In this document: positions 43,644 to 51,516 of the stretch, piece after piece | Layout: every line of letters starts with the position of its first letter | How positions within the stretch are numbered: position 1 is the stretch's first letter | Source of the DNA: Planctomycetota bacterium | GTDB taxonomy: Bacteria; Planctomycetota; UBA8742; UBA2392 | Direction of reading: 5' to 3' | Assembly (NCBI GenBank): GCA_016712285.1 | Contig: JADJRK010000001.1 | Coordinates: 3,100,001-3,164,000, forward strand | DNA length: 64,000 nt | Position numbers and translations under genes: made by a program | The notes under the pieces: model-generated | Told to the model about the DNA's origin: nothing | Seen by the model: the letters and a program-made list of their open reading frames with translations, nothing else | The model's database searches: none

Positions 43644-43804
43644 ACGGACTATCAAGCATACTCTGGACAGTCGTCGCCATCCTGCTCGTGCTGTGGATTC
43701 TGGGGATGGTCGCGTCTTCCACCTTCGGCGGACTGCTGCACGTCCTGCTGATTCTGATCATCGCTGCAGTGATCATCGAAGTCGTGCGCCCCAGGCGCAA
43801 CTAA
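43640..43804 (+). CDS. lmo0937-family small membrane protein
   Basis: This 54-residue protein has two hydrophobic helices (about 7-22 and 32-47) around the family turn LGMVASSTFGGLLHVLLIL, and ends in RPRRN. That turn is the hallmark of the lmo0937/DUF5670 family of small inner-membrane proteins, often stress- or stationary-phase-induced; the function is unknown. AAAGGAGA lies 7 bases before the ATG. Its start overlaps the stop of the upstream gene by 4 bases, and the next gene follows after 15 bases. Confidence 0.88.
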   Translation: MNGLSSILWTVVAILLVLWILGMVASSTFGGLLHVLLILIIAAVIIEVVRPRRN

Positions 43805-43819
43805 CCACCGGAGGCTCAC

Positions 43820-44053
43820 ATGAAAACGGTCACCATGCTCGGAGTTCTACTGCTCGCACTCGGCCTTGCCGGCGTGATCTGGGGCGTCGTCGAGATGTAC
43901 GAAGATCGCGACACGATTGACCTCGGCAAGGACGCCGAAATCGTCCTCGATGACGGCGACTTTCCACCGCTGGGCATCGCCGGCGCCATCGCCGCCGGTG
44001 TTGGCGCGATCTTCATCACCGTCGGCGCCGTCGGCGGAAGAAGGAGGGGCTAA
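43820..44053 (+). CDS. Small two-helix membrane protein, DUF3185-like
   Basis: The 77-residue protein has an N-terminal helix (MLGVLLLALGLAGVIWGVVEM), an acidic middle (DRDTIDLGKDAEIVLDDGD), a PPLGIAGAIAAG turn and a second helix (GAIFITVGAVGG) followed by RRRG. The layout and the (L/I)DLG and PPLG motifs resemble DUF3185-type inner-membrane proteins. GGAGG lies 6 bases before the ATG. It belongs to the same run as the lmo0937-type gene. Function unknown. Confidence 0.72.
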   Translation: MKTVTMLGVLLLALGLAGVIWGVVEMYEDRDTIDLGKDAEIVLDDGDFPPLGIAGAIAAGVGAIFITVGAVGGRRRG

Positions 44054-44135
44054 CCACCTGCCCGCTTATGCACGAACGGCCAACGGACAAGTCAACCACT
44101 GCTTCACTAACTCCCAGCGAGAAAGACGAACTCAC

Positions 44136-44945
44136 ATGCGTAACTACAAAAGACATGCGATAGCCATTGCAGCCATGCTCCTCCTCTGTTTCGTTGTCGC
44201 ATGCGACAAAGAAAAAGACGGCGGCAGGGGTGGCTCATTCATTGTTCCGGGCAAGGGCACAGGCGCCAGTGGCCTGGGACGCGGCCCCGCTTCCGTAGAT
44301 CTCGGCGCGGCCGGCGACTTTGTGATCCTGGCAAAGTCGGGCATTTCCAACGTGCCCACGTCCATCATCACCGGAAACCTGGGCTTGAGCCCGGCCACCG
44401 CAACCGCCCTGACCGGCTTTGCGTTGACAATGGACAGCTCGGGTGAGTTTGCGACATCGGCCCAGGTCAATGGCATGGTGTACGCTTCTACTTACACGTC
44501 ACCGACACCCGCCAACCTGACTGTCGCTGTCCTTGACATGCAGGCGGCCTACACCGATGCGGCGTCACGGGCCCCGGACCACACCGAGCTTGGTGCCGGC
44601 AACATCGGCGGGCTGACGCTGCCGCCGGGTGTCTACAAGTGGGGTACCGGGGTAACGATCCCGACGGACGTGACCCTTTCGGGCGGTCCCAACGACACCT
44701 GGATCTTCCAGATCGCGCAGGACCTCACGATGAGTTCATCCACAAACGTCATCCTCAGCGGTGGTGCGGTGGCACAGAACATCTGCTGGCAGGTCTTTGG
44801 CGTCGTGGAGATTGGCACGACCTCGCACTTCGAGGGTGTCATCCTGTCACAGACATCGATCGTGCTGAGCACCGGCGCTTCGATCAATGGCAGGCTGATG
44901 GCCCAGACCGCGGTCACTCTCGATTCGAACGTGGTCTCACCGTGA
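44136..44945 (+). CDS. Ice-binding-fold (DUF3494) lipoprotein
   Basis: The protein has 269 residues. A lipoprotein signal ends in lipobox FVVAC (Cys about 23), followed by a Gly/Lys-rich linker and an ice-binding-like DUF3494 domain (about 50-268). The family pattern is clear: VDLGAAGDFVILAKSGISNV, TGNLGLSPATATALTGFAL, LPPGVYKWGTGVTI, NDTWIFQIAQDL and IN-GR-MAQTAVTLD. Members fold as a beta-solenoid; some bind ice, while many non-polar ones act in surface adhesion. It is the first of two tandem family members here. The ATG at 44136 fits the signal peptide; the frame runs back to 43917. Confidence 0.9.
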   Translation: MRNYKRHAIAIAAMLLLCFVVACDKEKDGGRGGSFIVPGKGTGASGLGRGPASVDLGAAGDFVILAKSGISNVPTSIITGNLGLSPATATALTGFALTMDSSGEFATSAQVNGMVYASTYTSPTPANLTVAVLDMQAAYTDAASRAPDHTELGAGNIGGLTLPPGVYKWGTGVTIPTDVTLSGGPNDTWIFQIAQDLTMSSSTNVILSGGAVAQNICWQVFGVVEIGTTSHFEGVILSQTSIVLSTGASINGRLMAQTAVTLDSNVVSP

Positions 44946-45061
44946 TGAAAGCAAGCGCTTGTCCGGGAGACCGGACAAGCGCAACCACGGCCATCAACGG
45001 CGAGGCAAAGGACACTGACAGCTCAACTAACGGAATACCTTACCAAGAGAAGAGGAACCAA

Positions 45062-46492
45062 ATGTTCAATCTCAAGCGTCTTGCGATGGGCTTCACTGCA
45101 CTACTGTTAACCGTCGCGGTAGCAAGCTGCGACAAGGACAAGGATGACGGCAAAGAAAATGACGGTCCGTCCGACACCCTGGCACCAGCCGTTCTTTCAA
45201 CATACCCGTCCGCCGGTGCCATCGGCGTTGCGCTCAACACGAGCATCATCGCACGCTTCAGCGAGGCGATGAACGTCGCCACCATTACCGGCGCAACCTT
45301 CACGGTCACTGGTCCTGGTGCGACTCCTGTGACCGGGGTCGTCAGCTACGATGCGCTCAACCACGTTGCGGACTTCCTGCCGTCCTCTGCCTTGGCCGCT
45401 TCGACACAGTTCACAGCCACGGTCTCAACCGGTGCGGAAGACCTTGCTGGCAACGCGCTTGCGAGCCCCTACTCGTGGGCGTTCACAACCGGGACCATGG
45501 CGGACACTACCGCGCCGACCGTGACTTCCGTCGGCCCGGCGCACCTGTCCACAGGTGTACCCATCAACCAGGCCGTCACCGCTACCTTCAGTGAGCAGAT
45601 GGACTCCACTACCTTTACAACCACCTCATTTACGCTGATGGACGGCGCGACCCCGATTCCAGGCTCTGTATCATGCCCCGGCACGACGGCGACATTCACG
45701 CCCGCGGGCAATCTGCCGCCAAGCGCGACCATTACGGCCCGCGTCACAATCGCGGTTACGGACCTCGCGAGCAACCCCCTGGCCGCTGACTTCATCTGGA
45801 CGTTCGACACCGGCGCATCCGTGGCGAACGGCCCGGCAGCCGTTGTCCTCGGCACGGCGGGCAACTTCGTAATTCTCGCCAAGACAACAGTGACGACGAC
45901 GGGTGCCACCGCGGTGGATGGAAACATCGGGCTCAGCCCGGGCACTTCGTTCACCGGCTTTGCCGAGACATTGGACGCTTCAGGTGAGTTTTCGACCTCG
46001 GCGTACGTGAGCGGCCAGCTGTTCAAGTCCACCTACGCACCGCCGACCCCCACCACCATGACTACCGCCGTGCTTGACATGGAAACCGCCTATGACGACG
46101 CAGCCGGGCGAGTACTGCCGGACTTCCTCAATCTTGGCGGCGGCAACCTGCAGGGTCTGGACCTTGCCCCGGGCCTGTACAACTGGGGAACAGGCGTAGA
46201 TATCCCCAGCGCTGTCACTCTTTCAGGCGGCGCGAATGACGTCTGGATTTTCCAGATCGCGCAGGACCTGACTGTGGGCAACGGCGCCATCGTCACCCTC
46301 TCGGGCGGCGCCCAGGCCAGCAACATCTTCTGGGTGGTCGCGGGCCAGGCCAGCTTCGGGACGACCTCCGACTTCAAGGGCGTCGTACTGTGCAAGACAC
46401 AGATTGTGCTGCTGAACGGTGCAGTGCTGCTGGGCAGAGCATTGGCGCAGACCCAGGTCACGCTGGACGCCACCGCCATCACTGGGCCGTAG
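45062..46492 (+). CDS. Lipoprotein with two Big_5 Ig-like domains and an ice-binding-fold domain
   Basis: The protein has 476 residues. A lipoprotein signal (lipobox VAVASC, Cys about 22) and an acidic linker are followed by two SbsA-type Big_5 Ig-like domains (about 38-140 and 143-250; each with STYPSAGAIGVALNTSIIARFSE-like and MD-TTFTTTSFTL-type strands) and a DUF3494 domain (about 258-475; VVLGTAGNFVILAKTTV, LSGGANDVWIFQIAQDL, LGRALAQTQVTLD). The Ig-like stalk lifts the solenoid from the lipid anchor. It is a tandem paralog of the gene at 44136 with an added stalk. AGAGG lies upstream of the ATG. A double hairpin follows the gene. Confidence 0.92.
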   Translation: MFNLKRLAMGFTALLLTVAVASCDKDKDDGKENDGPSDTLAPAVLSTYPSAGAIGVALNTSIIARFSEAMNVATITGATFTVTGPGATPVTGVVSYDALNHVADFLPSSALAASTQFTATVSTGAEDLAGNALASPYSWAFTTGTMADTTAPTVTSVGPAHLSTGVPINQAVTATFSEQMDSTTFTTTSFTLMDGATPIPGSVSCPGTTATFTPAGNLPPSATITARVTIAVTDLASNPLAADFIWTFDTGASVANGPAAVVLGTAGNFVILAKTTVTTTGATAVDGNIGLSPGTSFTGFAETLDASGEFSTSAYVSGQLFKSTYAPPTPTTMTTAVLDMETAYDDAAGRVLPDFLNLGGGNLQGLDLAPGLYNWGTGVDIPSAVTLSGGANDVWIFQIAQDLTVGNGAIVTLSGGAQASNIFWVVAGQASFGTTSDFKGVVLCKTQIVLLNGAVLLGRALAQTQVTLDATAITGP

Positions 46493-46502
46493 GCAACTGC
46501 AG

Positions 46503-46565
46503 GCAGGACTGCGCGGCGAGTCCTGCATCGTGAGCTGTTTTCGGGGACCCCCAATCGGGGGTCCC
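46503..46565 (+). terminator. Tandem hairpins after the ice-binding-fold gene
   Basis: Two perfect stems follow the stop: GCAGGACT/AGTCCTGC (46503-46526, 8-base loop) and GGGACCCCC/GGGGGTCCC (46544-46565, loop AATC), the second followed by GCAGTTTG. They probably end the 43263-46492 transcript. Confidence 0.7.
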
Positions 46566-46652
46566 GCAGTTTGACCACGCCGGCCGGAACTCCACCCCAG
46601 GCGGAATTGCCCGACCTGTACCCTGCCAATCGCCCGCTTCAACTACACCGGG

Positions 46653-47002
46653 CTATGCCCTCAGAATCTTGTCTGTGGCCTTTCCCTTCGCCAGTTCATC
46701 GATCAGCTTGTCGAGGCAGCGAATCTTCTGCATCAGCGGGTCCTCGATTTCTTCCAGGCGAATGCCGCAGACCACCCCTTTGATCAGCGCACTGTTGGGA
46801 TGGATGCCCGCCGCCCGCGCAAAGAACGTTTCGATGTCGTTTCCTGCTTGATCTGCCGCGGCAATCCCTTCTGGTCATAGCCCGTCAGCCGGCAGATGAT
46901 CTGGTAAACTTCTCTCCGGGTGCACTTCTTGGGCTCGGCTTTTTCAACATACAGCGGATACACCTTGGCGAACCTCTGGGCGAAGATGGGGTGCTTGGGC
47001 AT
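46653..47002 (-). pseudogene. DUF2200 gene interrupted by a frameshift
   Basis: The first part (ATG 47002, AAGGAG 5 bases upstream) reads MPKHPIFAQRFAKVYPLYVE and continues [20 protein letters not shown], the DUF2200 N-terminus. After QIKQE the frame goes wrong, but the next frame continues the family: [40 protein letters not shown] and [20 protein letters not shown], then TAG at 46653-46655. One missing base near 46838-46845 explains this; restored, the protein would be 116 residues, the normal length. The intact second half suggests a recent mutation or a sequencing error. Family function is unknown. Confidence 0.85.
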
Positions 47003-47179
47003 CGTCGCTCCTTGCAGACGGGTTCGGGTCCACTTCCAGCAGTCGAGTCTGCGGGCCTGCCGGTCCCTGTTAAGACTTCGCCAACGACATGGGTGCATCC
47101 ATTGCATTGATTAAGACCCTGCGGCATTTGCGCGCGTCTGTCGATACTATCCGTGGCGTTACTCATGCATGGGGCAGCC

Positions 47180-47761
47180 ATGGACGAACTCTTTGTCGGC
47201 GTAAACCTTTTTCTCGTGTGCCTGGCGCTTGCGCTGGTTGAAGTCCATATCGAAGGGCCCCACGGCTGGGCCGCCAAGCTGCCCACCTGGCGCATCGACA
47301 AGCCCTGGATCCGGCGCCTGACCAACGGCAAGCCGATCACGGGCTATCACGTCTACATCAACCTGGTGATCCTGGCGTTTCTGCACTACCCGGTGATCCT
47401 GTCCAAGTGGACGTTCGCCGGTGAGCTGCGCGTGCTGTCGCAATACATGCTGATTGCGGTGTGGTGGGACTTCCTGTGGTTCGTGACCAACCCGCACTTC
47501 GGGTTGCGGCGCTTCAAGTCGGCCAATATCTGGTGGCACAAAAAGTGGGTGCTGGGCATGCCCGCGGACTACCCGACCGGCATGATCGTGTCGGCGGCCC
47601 TGTGGTTCGGCGCCGACATGGTGCAGCGCACACCGCGGACCACGATGGGCGAGTGGGCAACACTGGTGGGTGTGATCGTCGGCCTGACCATGGTGACCGC
47701 GGCGGCTGCGTCACGACTGCCGCAGCCCGCAGCCGATGAAACCGTGGACAGCGACAGCTAG
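47180..47761 (+). CDS. Multi-span membrane protein of unknown function
   Basis: The 193-residue protein has about four to five hydrophobic segments (LFVGVNLFLVCLALALVEV, VYINLVILAFLHYPVIL, YMLIAVWWDFLWFV, MIVSAALWFGADMV, WATLVGVIVGLTMVTAAAA). The middle loop NPHFGLRRFKSANIWWHKKW is distinctive, with clustered aromatic and basic residues plus His; it resembles conserved hypothetical membrane proteins I have no name for. The ATG at 47180 is likely; an upstream ATG or GTG at 47153 is possible. Its stop shares the bases CTAG with the convergent beta-helix gene. Confidence 0.65.
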   Translation: MDELFVGVNLFLVCLALALVEVHIEGPHGWAAKLPTWRIDKPWIRRLTNGKPITGYHVYINLVILAFLHYPVILSKWTFAGELRVLSQYMLIAVWWDFLWFVTNPHFGLRRFKSANIWWHKKWVLGMPADYPTGMIVSAALWFGADMVQRTPRTTMGEWATLVGVIVGLTMVTAAAASRLPQPAADETVDSDS

Positions 47762-50700
47762 GCGCGCGCCCGCCTGCGCAGCCATGCGATCGGCAGCGCC
47801 AGCAATGCCAGCAGGCCCCAGCCTGTGCCCGTGCGTGTTGCGCAACCGCCGCCGCCTCCGCCACTGCCTGAGCCGCCGCCCTGGCTGATGCCGATCGAGT
47901 CGGTGATGGTGGGCACGTCCGTCGGCAGAGACTCGTTGGCGCCGTCGAACGCCGTGGCCAGGAAGTTGTTGGCTGCGCCCTGTGCCAGCACAGTGCTGAC
48001 CGAGAAGCTGGTGTTGCCGCCCGTGAGCTGCTCGCTTGCGACCATGGTATCCGTGCCGTTCACAAAGCCGTCGTTGTTCAGGTCGCTGTAGATGCGTACC
48101 AGCGCGTTGGCCTGCGCCGTGCCCTGGATGTTGAATGCGGGCAGGTCCACGGTGATCGGCGTGGCCGGGTTCGTGACCACCGGCGGGTTGATGGCAGCCG
48201 GCGTGTTTTCAGTAATCGTGGGCACATTCGCCGGCGCCGATTCATTGGCAGCGCCGTCGGTGGCTGTGACCAGGAAGTCGTTGGCTGTGCTGACGGTAAT
48301 GCCGGTCAGGATGCTGAAGTTGCTATTGCCGGTCGTGAGTTGCTGGCTGCTGACGACGACGTCGCTGCCCGTATCGATGATTCCGTTGTTGTTGAAGTCG
48401 CGGTAGACCTGCACCAGTGAACCCGCTTCCGCGGTACCCTGGATGGTGTATGTCGTGCCGCTCACTGACACGGCCGACGCGGGCGCCGTGACGACAGGCA
48501 GCGCGGGCGGCAATGAGTCTTCGGTAATGGTGGGCACGTTAACGAGGGTTGACTCAGTGTTCGTGGCGTCGTCGGCGGTGGCCAGAAAGTTGTTCGCCGC
48601 GTTCTGGGCCAGCGCCACGGTGATACTGAAGCCGGTGGCGGCGCCGCCAAGCTGTTGGCTGTTCACGACAGCGTCGGCGCCGTCTACCACGCCATTGTCG
48701 TTCGCGTCGCTGTAGATGCGTACCAGGCTGCCCGCGGGCGCGGTGCCCTGGATATCGTAGTTTGCGGCATTGAGCGTGACGGTCGCAGCCGGAGCCGAGA
48801 CCACAGGCGGCTGTGTCTGGCCGACGGGCGGCGTTGAGCCGTCCTCGAACGAGCCGATGTCGACGCCGTTGCCATCGTTGCGCGCATTGCCGCGCTGGTC
48901 GGTGGTCAGTGCGCGCGGGTTGCTGCCGGTGTTGCGCGCGATGCTGGTGCCCGAAATCGCATGCGTGTTGGTCGGACCGCCGTTGTTGGCCAGTGCCGAA
49001 AGCGCAGGGTCGCCGTTGATGAACCCGCTGCTGGGCGCGCCTGTGCCGGCGGGTGTCGTTTCAATCAGGCTTGACGTCAGCGTGCCCGCGCCGAAAAAGT
49101 CGGCGCCCGTGTTGGCGGTGTTGTCGGCGAAGATGCTGCTTTCAGCGGTCAGGGTGCCGCCGCCGTTGTGGGCGCCGCCGCCCTGCGGTTGGATCACGGT
49201 GCCAGCCGGGCCGACTGACCCTGGGTTGCTGCCGCCGATGCCGGGTTGTCCGCCCGCGCCGGCTGCACCTGCCACGCCGGTGTTCGAAGCCACCGTCGAG
49301 TTATCTACGTCCAGGGTGCCGCCCGCGGCGTACATGCCGCCGCCCTGGGACTGGCCGCTGTTGCCGCCCTGGCCGCCATCGCCCGGGCTCACGCCGCCAG
49401 ATGCTGCAAATGCGACTTCGCCGCCGACACCGCCGGTGCCACCGTCGCCGGCGCGGGCAAAGTTGCCCGAGACAGTCGAGTTCACCACGTCAAGCGTACC
49501 AGCTTGAAGATAGAGGGCGCCGCCGCGGCTGTTGCCGCCAACGCCGCCGGTTTCGCCGGTGCCGCCGAAATAGATCGAACTGCCACCCAACCCGCCGACG
49601 CCACCGTCGCCGGCATTGGCAGCGTTTCCATTGGCTGTGCTGCGTTCAAACGTGGCGGTGCCGCTCTCGATGCAGATTGCGCCGCCGTAAGCGTCGCCGC
49701 CTGCGGCACCGTCAGTGCCGACACCTTGGGCAAGCAGCCCAAGCCCTGCCGAGCCGCCGTTGCCGCCCTTGCCACCATTGGCGCCGTTTGACAGCAGTGT
49801 CGTCTCAGTCACGGTCAGCGCGCCCGCCTGCACATACAAGCCGCCCCCGCGCCCCGAGCCTGCCGCGCCCGGTGCGCCGCCGTTGCCCGGGGTAAAGATG
49901 GCTGTGCCGGCGCCAGTGCCGCCGCGCCCGCCATCGCCGGCAAACGTTGCGTTTTGGCTCAGCGTGGAACCGCTCAGTGCAACACTTCCGCCCTGCAGGA
50001 ACACCCCGCCGCCATAGGCAAGTCCGCCCGCGCCGCCGTTACCGCCGTTGCCGAAACTTGAGCCGAAAGTCGTGGACGCCGCGCCACCGCGGCCACCGTT
50101 GCCACCGTCGCCCGCCTGCACCGTGTTCAGGGTGATGGTGGTGCTGATCAACTGGATCGTGCCGCTGACGACGTACATACCGCCGCCGCGCGCATCCATA
50201 CCCGTGCCGCCGTTGCCGCCGTTTTGGCCTACGCCGCCGTTGGCCCCGTTGGCGCCGTCGGCGCCGCGGGCGATGTTGCTGCCGACGCGCACGCCGTTCA
50301 GCGTCAAGCCGCCGGCGCCTTCTTTCAATATGCCGCCGCCGCGTGCCTCTGTGGTGGCTGTACCGTTGTCGGTGGCGCGACCGTTGGTGATTGCCAGGTC
50401 GCGAATCGTGACCGGCGCGTTGGCGCCGTTGTTGAGATGAAACACCCGGTCAAGGGCCTGCCCGTCAATGATCACGTTGGCGGCGCCGGTGCCCACGATC
50501 TCAAGCGTGCCCGCGGATTTGGTGATGTCGAGGTCGCCGCTGGCGTTGGTGTTGTCCCCATTGCCGCTGATGCTGTAAGTGCCAGCCGCCAGCGTAATGA
50601 TGTAATTGCCGCTATTGGCATTTGCGGTGTTGATGGCGCCGCGCAGGCCGGCCATGTCGGTGACCGGGATGGTGGTTTGCGCGTCGAGGCCCTGCGAAGC

Positions 50701-50784
50701 GAGCGCCGCGGCGATGAAGGGCGACGACATCAGGCAGTACCAGCGAAAATCGCGATGCGCTGCGGGCAGCTTCTTGCGCGCCAT
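47758..50784 (-). CDS. Secreted beta-helix protein with three Ca-loop Ig-like domains and Cys C-terminal tag (paralog 2)
   Basis: The protein has 1008 residues. The signal region ends in ASQGLDAQ (about 30-37), nearly identical to paralog 3. A beta-helix (about 40-650) with GGGMYV, NSTVSGN and Gly/Asn runs ends in DIGSFEDGS. Three Ig-like modules follow, each with a Ca-loop-like stretch (YSDANDNGVVDGADAVV, YRDFNNNGIIDTGSD, YSDLNNDGFVNGTD). The tail is GGGGGGCATRTG, a hydrophobic helix and RRRARA. GGAG lies 5 bases before ATG 50784, so the GTG at 50790 is rejected. It is probably a surface adhesin or structural coat protein. Confidence 0.85.
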   Translation of the reverse strand: MARKKLPAAHRDFRWYCLMSSPFIAAALASQGLDAQTTIPVTDMAGLRGAINTANANSGNYIITLAAGTYSISGNGDNTNASGDLDITKSAGTLEIVGTGAANVIIDGQALDRVFHLNNGANAPVTIRDLAITNGRATDNGTATTEARGGGILKEGAGGLTLNGVRVGSNIARGADGANGANGGVGQNGGNGGTGMDARGGGMYVVSGTIQLISTTITLNTVQAGDGGNGGRGGAASTTFGSSFGNGGNGGAGGLAYGGGVFLQGGSVALSGSTLSQNATFAGDGGRGGTGAGTAIFTPGNGGAPGAAGSGRGGGLYVQAGALTVTETTLLSNGANGGKGGNGGSAGLGLLAQGVGTDGAAGGDAYGGAICIESGTATFERSTANGNAANAGDGGVGGLGGSSIYFGGTGETGGVGGNSRGGALYLQAGTLDVVNSTVSGNFARAGDGGTGGVGGEVAFAASGGVSPGDGGQGGNSGQSQGGGMYAAGGTLDVDNSTVASNTGVAGAAGAGGQPGIGGSNPGSVGPAGTVIQPQGGGAHNGGGTLTAESSIFADNTANTGADFFGAGTLTSSLIETTPAGTGAPSSGFINGDPALSALANNGGPTNTHAISGTSIARNTGSNPRALTTDQRGNARNDGNGVDIGSFEDGSTPPVGQTQPPVVSAPAATVTLNAANYDIQGTAPAGSLVRIYSDANDNGVVDGADAVVNSQQLGGAATGFSITVALAQNAANNFLATADDATNTESTLVNVPTITEDSLPPALPVVTAPASAVSVSGTTYTIQGTAEAGSLVQVYRDFNNNGIIDTGSDVVVSSQQLTTGNSNFSILTGITVSTANDFLVTATDGAANESAPANVPTITENTPAAINPPVVTNPATPITVDLPAFNIQGTAQANALVRIYSDLNNDGFVNGTDTMVASEQLTGGNTSFSVSTVLAQGAANNFLATAFDGANESLPTDVPTITDSIGISQGGGSGSGGGGGGCATRTGTGWGLLALLALPIAWLRRRARA

Positions 50785-51026
50785 GGTCACTCCGTGACTC
50801 AGAAAGTGATTTCTCTAATTGTGAGAAGTGTAGCCTTGGAGGTGCCCGCACGCAACAAATCGGGCAGTCTCGCGGCGGCTGCTGCTGGCGCGCCGGGCGG
50901 TACACCAGTCGATTGGGCAATGTGGGCGGTGTGCCATCGCGACATGCGAGGCCGACTGTATGTTCTTGCCTGCCCGTTTCAGGGCTGGTTCAGTGAGGGC
51001 GCAACAACAGGCTACCGGAGCGAACC

Positions 51027-51455
51027 ATGGGCAAACCGACACCGCCCCTTGCCGCGGAGACAGCGGCAGTAGCAGAAGCGTACGCCGCTCTTAACCGGAA
51101 CGACATTTCGGGCTTCGTCAAAGACTTTGACCCACAGATCGTGCGCACCGAGCCGGTCGAGCTTGCCGGCGGTGGGAGCTATCACGGCATCGAAGCCGTC
51201 AAGGCACACGTGGCGCACCATCGCGGGAACTGGGCCGAAGGCAGTTGCGAGCCGCAGCGGTTCATGGTCGCCGGCGACAAGGTTATCGCGTTCGTGCACG
51301 TCCGTGTACGACTGAAACATGAATCGGAGTGGCGCGAAGGGCACACCGTGGACGTCTACACATTCCACAACGGCAAAGCCGTGGAATTTCGCACGTTCGT
51401 CGATGAGCGAGAGGCCCTGGCCTGGGCCGGAGCCGACGCCCCGGACACGCACTGA
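51027..51455 (+). CDS. SnoaL-like (NTF2-fold) protein
   Basis: The 142-residue protein has the NTF2/SnoaL-like cone fold pattern: helix AAVAEAYAALNRNDISGFVKDF, then I--TEP-E-AGGGSYHGIEAVKAHV, and the strands VIAFVHVRVRLKHESEWREG and VDVYTFHNGKAVEFRTFVDE. Members are small enzymes or ligand-binding proteins; the substrate cannot be named. GGAG lies 6-7 bases before ATG 51027. It sits between two beta-helix genes on the opposite strand and is transcribed alone. Confidence 0.85.
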   Translation: MGKPTPPLAAETAAVAEAYAALNRNDISGFVKDFDPQIVRTEPVELAGGGSYHGIEAVKAHVAHHRGNWAEGSCEPQRFMVAGDKVIAFVHVRVRLKHESEWREGHTVDVYTFHNGKAVEFRTFVDEREALAWAGADAPDTH

Positions 51456-51516
51456 CCCACCACAGGCAATTTGAGCCCGGGCCTTGAGCCGATGCACCAA
51501 GCATCGCGCTACGGCC

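Noticed and set aside
44639..46492. A longer start for the Big_5/ice-binding gene
   Set aside because: The upstream part overlaps the previous gene in another frame; the lipoprotein signal at 45062 with AGAGG upstream fixes the start.
46784..47107. A 107-codon minus-strand frame as an intact gene
   Set aside because: Only its middle matches DUF2200; the upstream part has no ribosome-binding site and the downstream part is out of frame, so it is treated as a frameshifted gene.
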